Assembly: GCF_033439725.1 (NCBI RefSeq)
Contig: NW_026944384.1
Span: forward strand, 1,674,001 to 1,738,000
DNA: 64,000 nucleotides
Direction of reading: 5' to 3'
Origin: Neurospora tetraspora
Lineage: Eukaryota; Ascomycota; Sordariomycetes; Sordariales; Sordariaceae
Shown here: positions 60,452-64,000 of the stretch, piece after piece
How the letters are laid out: each line of letters starts with the position of its first letter
Numbering within the stretch: the first letter of the stretch is position 1
Notes under the pieces: generated by a model
What the model saw: the letters and a program-made list of their open reading frames with translations, nothing else
Databases searched by the model: none
What the model was told of the DNA's origin: nothing
Program-made: the position numbers and the translations under genes

Positions 60452-61978
60452 ATGCCTCCGCAAGCACTGAAGGCACCAGCCTTTTGGTGCAGCCTGTGTG
60501 GTAAGAAATTTACTCGCAAAGAACATTTGGAACGCCACATTCCTCACCGTAAGTGTCCTCAGTCACTTTGGTTGTCTGCAACAGCATCGACCTTACTGAC
60601 CCTTCGTTCAGACACCGGCTTTAAGCCGTACAGCTGCGACCAGTGTTTTATGTCGTTTGGCCGTCAGTGAGTATTACCCTCTTCTTTCTCGGCCCGTAGC
60701 TTTGCTGATACGCCTTTCAACAGGGATTTACTCCGACGACACCAGGCCATCTACCACTCACTCCCAGACGGCTTGGACCCCATTCCTTTCCGAGCCGGTT
60801 CGCACAAGCCGGACGTCGCCTGCGAACCCTGCCACAAAGCCAAAAGTGGGTGCGATAAGGTAAAACCGTCGTGTGGGTCGTGCCAAAAGAAGAATATCCT
60901 ATGTGTTCCACGTGAGTCCAAGAGGCTCGTAAAGCAGGAGACCCGGGCCAGGCGCTCAGCAGAGCCGCAACCGCCTGCTCCGCCCGCTCAACTCCCTCTA
61001 CCCCCTCTACCCGCACCAGATGACCACAACCAACCGGAACCTGTCATGGGAGCGTCTCTCGAAGCAATGATTGGTGAGGCCGATGCATACCAGCCCCAGC
61101 TGGGTCTGCAGCAAGGAACGGGATCACAGAGCTCGTTGATCTCAGAACTGCCTTTGACTGGAATTCCGGCTCCTGGAGGCCCCTTTTCCATGAACGACTT
61201 TAATTTTGCCAATCTTCACTACGACGGTCTCGAAGGCTATGGTGATCCGACTCAGTCGTTTAATCCAAAGCAGGCGAATCTCGGGTCTCAGAATGACCCT
61301 TTCTTGAACATGTCTGACTTGAGTCGGAGCTCATCCATCGACCTCGGCTTGGAGGACTTTGACGGGCTCGCGGACATGGACGGGTTTGCGGACTATAGCG
61401 GGTTCGCGACAGTTGACAACACCCACCACTCACTTGCAGACCACCATGAGGAGGGTTTCAAACATTTCGGGCAAAACAAAGGCAGCGCCTCCGCCCAGCA
61501 CAGGGACCATATGCCACAGCAGATGGTGCCGAAGAAACTAAATGCCATCCCCCGACCCCTAGTGGAATTCCAGCAGTCCAGGCAGAACAAAGAAAACGCC
61601 ATCCGCTCGTCTGGTCAACATCAAGACGCTTTCCATCACTTCGGGCATATTAACGACAACTCCACCTTCGCACCTGCCGTACATCAACAGGCTTTTTCTC
61701 ATTTCGAGCCAAATAACGACAGAGTGATCTCCTTACCTCCCACACCTCATCAAGATTTTGCTTTGGTGTCTCCTTACGGTCTGCTCTCGCCGGCCAAGAC
61801 TACCCCCTCTCCTCCACCTTCAGGCTCTTACGCTCAACTCGAGGGAGACAAACCGGCTGCCACAAGATCGGAAATCCTAGCTGCCCTCGACGAGCAATGG
61901 AACGCCCACTTCGGCAACGGCCCCCCTCTCGAAAAGTTCCTCAGTTATGTTCTCAAACAAACAGAATCTATTAAATAA
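60452..61978 (+). CDS. Transcription factor with two C2H2 fingers and a Zn2Cys6 cluster
   Basis: Three exons: 60452-60548, 60612-60666, 60724-61978 (GTAAGT/TTCAG and GTGAGT/AACAG; phases 1 and 2), 468 aa. Both introns fall inside the zinc-finger coding part. Finger 1: C13, C16, H29, H33; linker TGFKPYS; finger 2: C41, C44, H57, H62. A Zn2Cys6 binuclear cluster follows at C84-C87-C94-C101-C104-C111 with a Lys/Arg patch behind it. All ligands are present. The remaining 350 residues are Asp/Gln/Pro/Ser/His-rich, with an acidic stretch DLGLEDFDGLADMDGFADY (about 205-225) that could activate transcription. Three HFG/HFE-type repeats follow (FKHFGQNKG, FHHFGHIND, FSHFEPNND). It should act in the nucleus; targets are unknown. 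A long gene-free upstream region precedes it. Confidence 0.88.
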
Positions 61979-64000
61979 GAGCGGCATTTTCCAGCGCAGG
62001 CCGGGCTTATGAATTCATACCGCGCACATACGCATATATACAAGGCTGGCTGGCTGGCTGGCTGGCTGGCGGGAAAAGACAGCGAAAAGAGCGTTTTGTC
62101 ATTCATAGACAGCGAACCTTTTGATGGTTTCAGGGAAAAAACCATCTGTTTTGCATACCCATTTCACTTTATCATGTTGGGGAGTCAGGTCACCACCACC
62201 ACCGGGGTGTATGGTTTTTTTTTTCATGATTGCATTGGTTGATGCCCTGGTATGACCAGGACGGGTATCAGATAAATTGCATTTCTATCTGTTTCGAGTT
62301 TCCAGTTGCTTTGTACTCCTGCCCTGTTTGTCTCTGTATCTCTTGGGGGTGTCGTGCAAGCTCGATCTGGGAAGGAGCTGTGCAGCGTGCCTTCCAGTTT
62401 CACCTACCCACCTGTCTTTGTGCTCCTGTCGATTTGCCAGACAGATACACGAACGCATACACACACACGCACAACCCAAAATAGCAAGACAAGACATCGA
62501 TGTGTTGCAAACGAAAACGTGGGGGATAGATTAGATGATGTTGGCATAAGCTATTGCTATGGGTTGGATATTTTCCGAGGTTGTGCAAAACACATACAAG
62601 GGCACAAAACACAAAGCACAAAGCATGGATTAGGTTGGACTGGGTTGGGGTCGGTGAGAGCCTGACCCCTGAGAGGCTATGGTCATGGTAACATGGTAAC
62701 ATGGTGACATGGTTACAATGATGATGAGGCAGGACAAAGACAACCTAGCTTAAGCCAGGACAAGTCAAGGCACGGCAGGAGCATGATAGAGGCTATCCCG
62801 TGGCAGAGCATCTAGCGAAAATCAAGAGAACCATTTGCTCAAACACCAGTGATATCTTTTCTTTCTTGACACGCGCGTGTCCGCGTCCATGGTGCTAAAT
62901 TATCAGAAACATGAAGATAGATCAACAGAAAGAAGCGGAAGCAACTTGGTCAAGTTTCGCGATGACATGACTAAGTAAGGTATTACTAGGAATGTTCGCT
63001 CTCGCCCCATGCACCGATTAAGAATGGTAGAGAAAATGGCAAGGTCAGGTACAGCTCCAGCAACCCCAAGGACCGACCCATTCCCCTTTCGAAATGTTGC
63101 TGCTGCTGTACTCATCATCATCATCATCATGTAATGTCCAGTCCTTTCAGTTTGCAAGCTCGCACCACTCGCATTATCTCCGACAACATGAACCTTGCAG
63201 GCTTGTAGCGGAGGTAGTCCAGTCCCGTCCCGTCTAACCGTGAGTGTGAGATTTCAGTAGCCAAGTCAGTACGTACATCCTTGCAAAGTGTAAACTCGAC
63301 TCAAATCAAATACTGAGACTCAGCAAGTGAGTGACCTTGGTACATGAATAACTTCGGTCACACACATGCCTTTTGCTTTTCTTTTTCTTCTTCTTTTCTT
63401 CCTTGTGTTGTGTGTATGGTGTAACCCAACCTGTATCAAGCCATTGTCATCATCGAACGTTTTTTTTTTTTTTTTCATCCTTTCCTTTCTTCCATAACGC
63501 TTTCCCATGGATCTCCAATTTTGGTACGCCGTTTTTTTGGTACATGGCTTACTACTTTTCCGAAGTTCCAGAATCCCACGTAAGTTTGCAGTGTGTAAGT
63601 TTGGTAATGTGTAATCCCGAGGTTACAGTACCTTGAGGTTGAGAAAGGAGTCACTAAGGACATGTAAGCGCAGGCTTGAGCCGCACCAGTTTTTTGAATT
63701 TTTTGTCAGTAAAGTGAGTTTGTTGGTTCAGTTACGAAAGCGATTGTCAGCGGCAAGTTGATGCCGAGCACTGTAAGTTACTGGATGAAGATGGGGTATG
63801 TATTGGTGAAGGGAAAAGGGAAAATGACTGGTTGTTGACATGGATCTTTGGCACGACCACTGACGTTCCAGGATCGGAGTCTAAAGAGGCTACTTTTAAT
63901 GGCTACTGAGTTAGGTTTCAGCTATTGACTATCATTGCCCACTAAGGCTTTAAGTTCATAAAACGTGAAGCAAGAAACAGTTTGGAAAGGTGCTGTTGTG
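61979..64000. other. 3' flank, no gene seen
   Basis: Contains short simple repeats: (GGCT)n at 62044-62067, a TAACATGG-type repeat near 62684-62712, CAT triplets near 63113-63130 and a T tract near 63461. Open frames are under 120 codons without motifs. Transcription termination of the zinc-finger gene presumably lies at the left end. Confidence 0.5.

Overview
The window looks like nuclear DNA of a filamentous ascomycete, most likely a Sordariales species of the Neurospora/Sordaria type. Genes carry a few short introns with GTAAGT- or GTGAGT-like donors and CTAAC-like branch sites. Recognisable products are fungal (Rrp7, Msd1/TINA, Snf1, 5-oxoprolinase, a C2H2 plus Zn2Cys6 transcription factor). 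One 9.4-kb block is extremely AT-rich and stop-ridden, as expected from repeat-induced point mutation (RIP). The species call is an inference.

Layout. 0.4-2.7 kb: F-box protein (minus). 5.5-7.4 kb: fusion of a MOSC/3-alpha domain, a flavin reductase and a 2Fe-2S ferredoxin (plus). 8.3-16.2 kb: four diverged paralogues on the minus strand whose shared domain resembles the Gag polypeptide of Ty1/copia retrotransposons; two of them share a 23-nt first exon and a phase-2 intron, and the fourth has a decayed copy of that exon. 16.7-17.7 kb: RRP7 (plus). 19.5-22.9 kb: Msd1/SSX2IP/TINA-like microtubule-organising protein (plus). 24.2-28.3 kb: 5-oxoprolinase (plus), convergent with an ACS-family MFS transporter (28.5-30.4 kb, minus). 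32.7-35.3 kb: SNF1/AMPK-alpha kinase (minus). 36.4-37.7 kb: TMEM19/DUF92 membrane protein (minus).

38.0-47.5 kb: a complete but mutated Ty1/copia retrotransposon with a 5-bp target duplication (AGTCT). Inside it lies a short LTR element (duplication GAAGC), and inside that a second copy of the same element in opposite orientation (duplication CTATC). The three insertions can be ordered in time from these junctions.

47.5-60.4 kb: 13 kb of ordinary base composition with no recognisable gene. It holds a degenerate 230-bp tandem duplication, several microsatellites and a striking cluster of the heptamer CGGACAT. 60.5-62.0 kb: a transcription factor with two C2H2 fingers followed by a Zn2Cys6 cluster. 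The last 2 kb appear non-coding.

The genes do not form one pathway. The functional pair best supported by layout is 5-oxoprolinase with its convergent transporter. The most unusual feature is the Gag-like gene cluster, which looks like a domesticated and locally duplicated host family. Exon coordinates were derived by hand from splice motifs and reading-frame continuity. No database search was possible.
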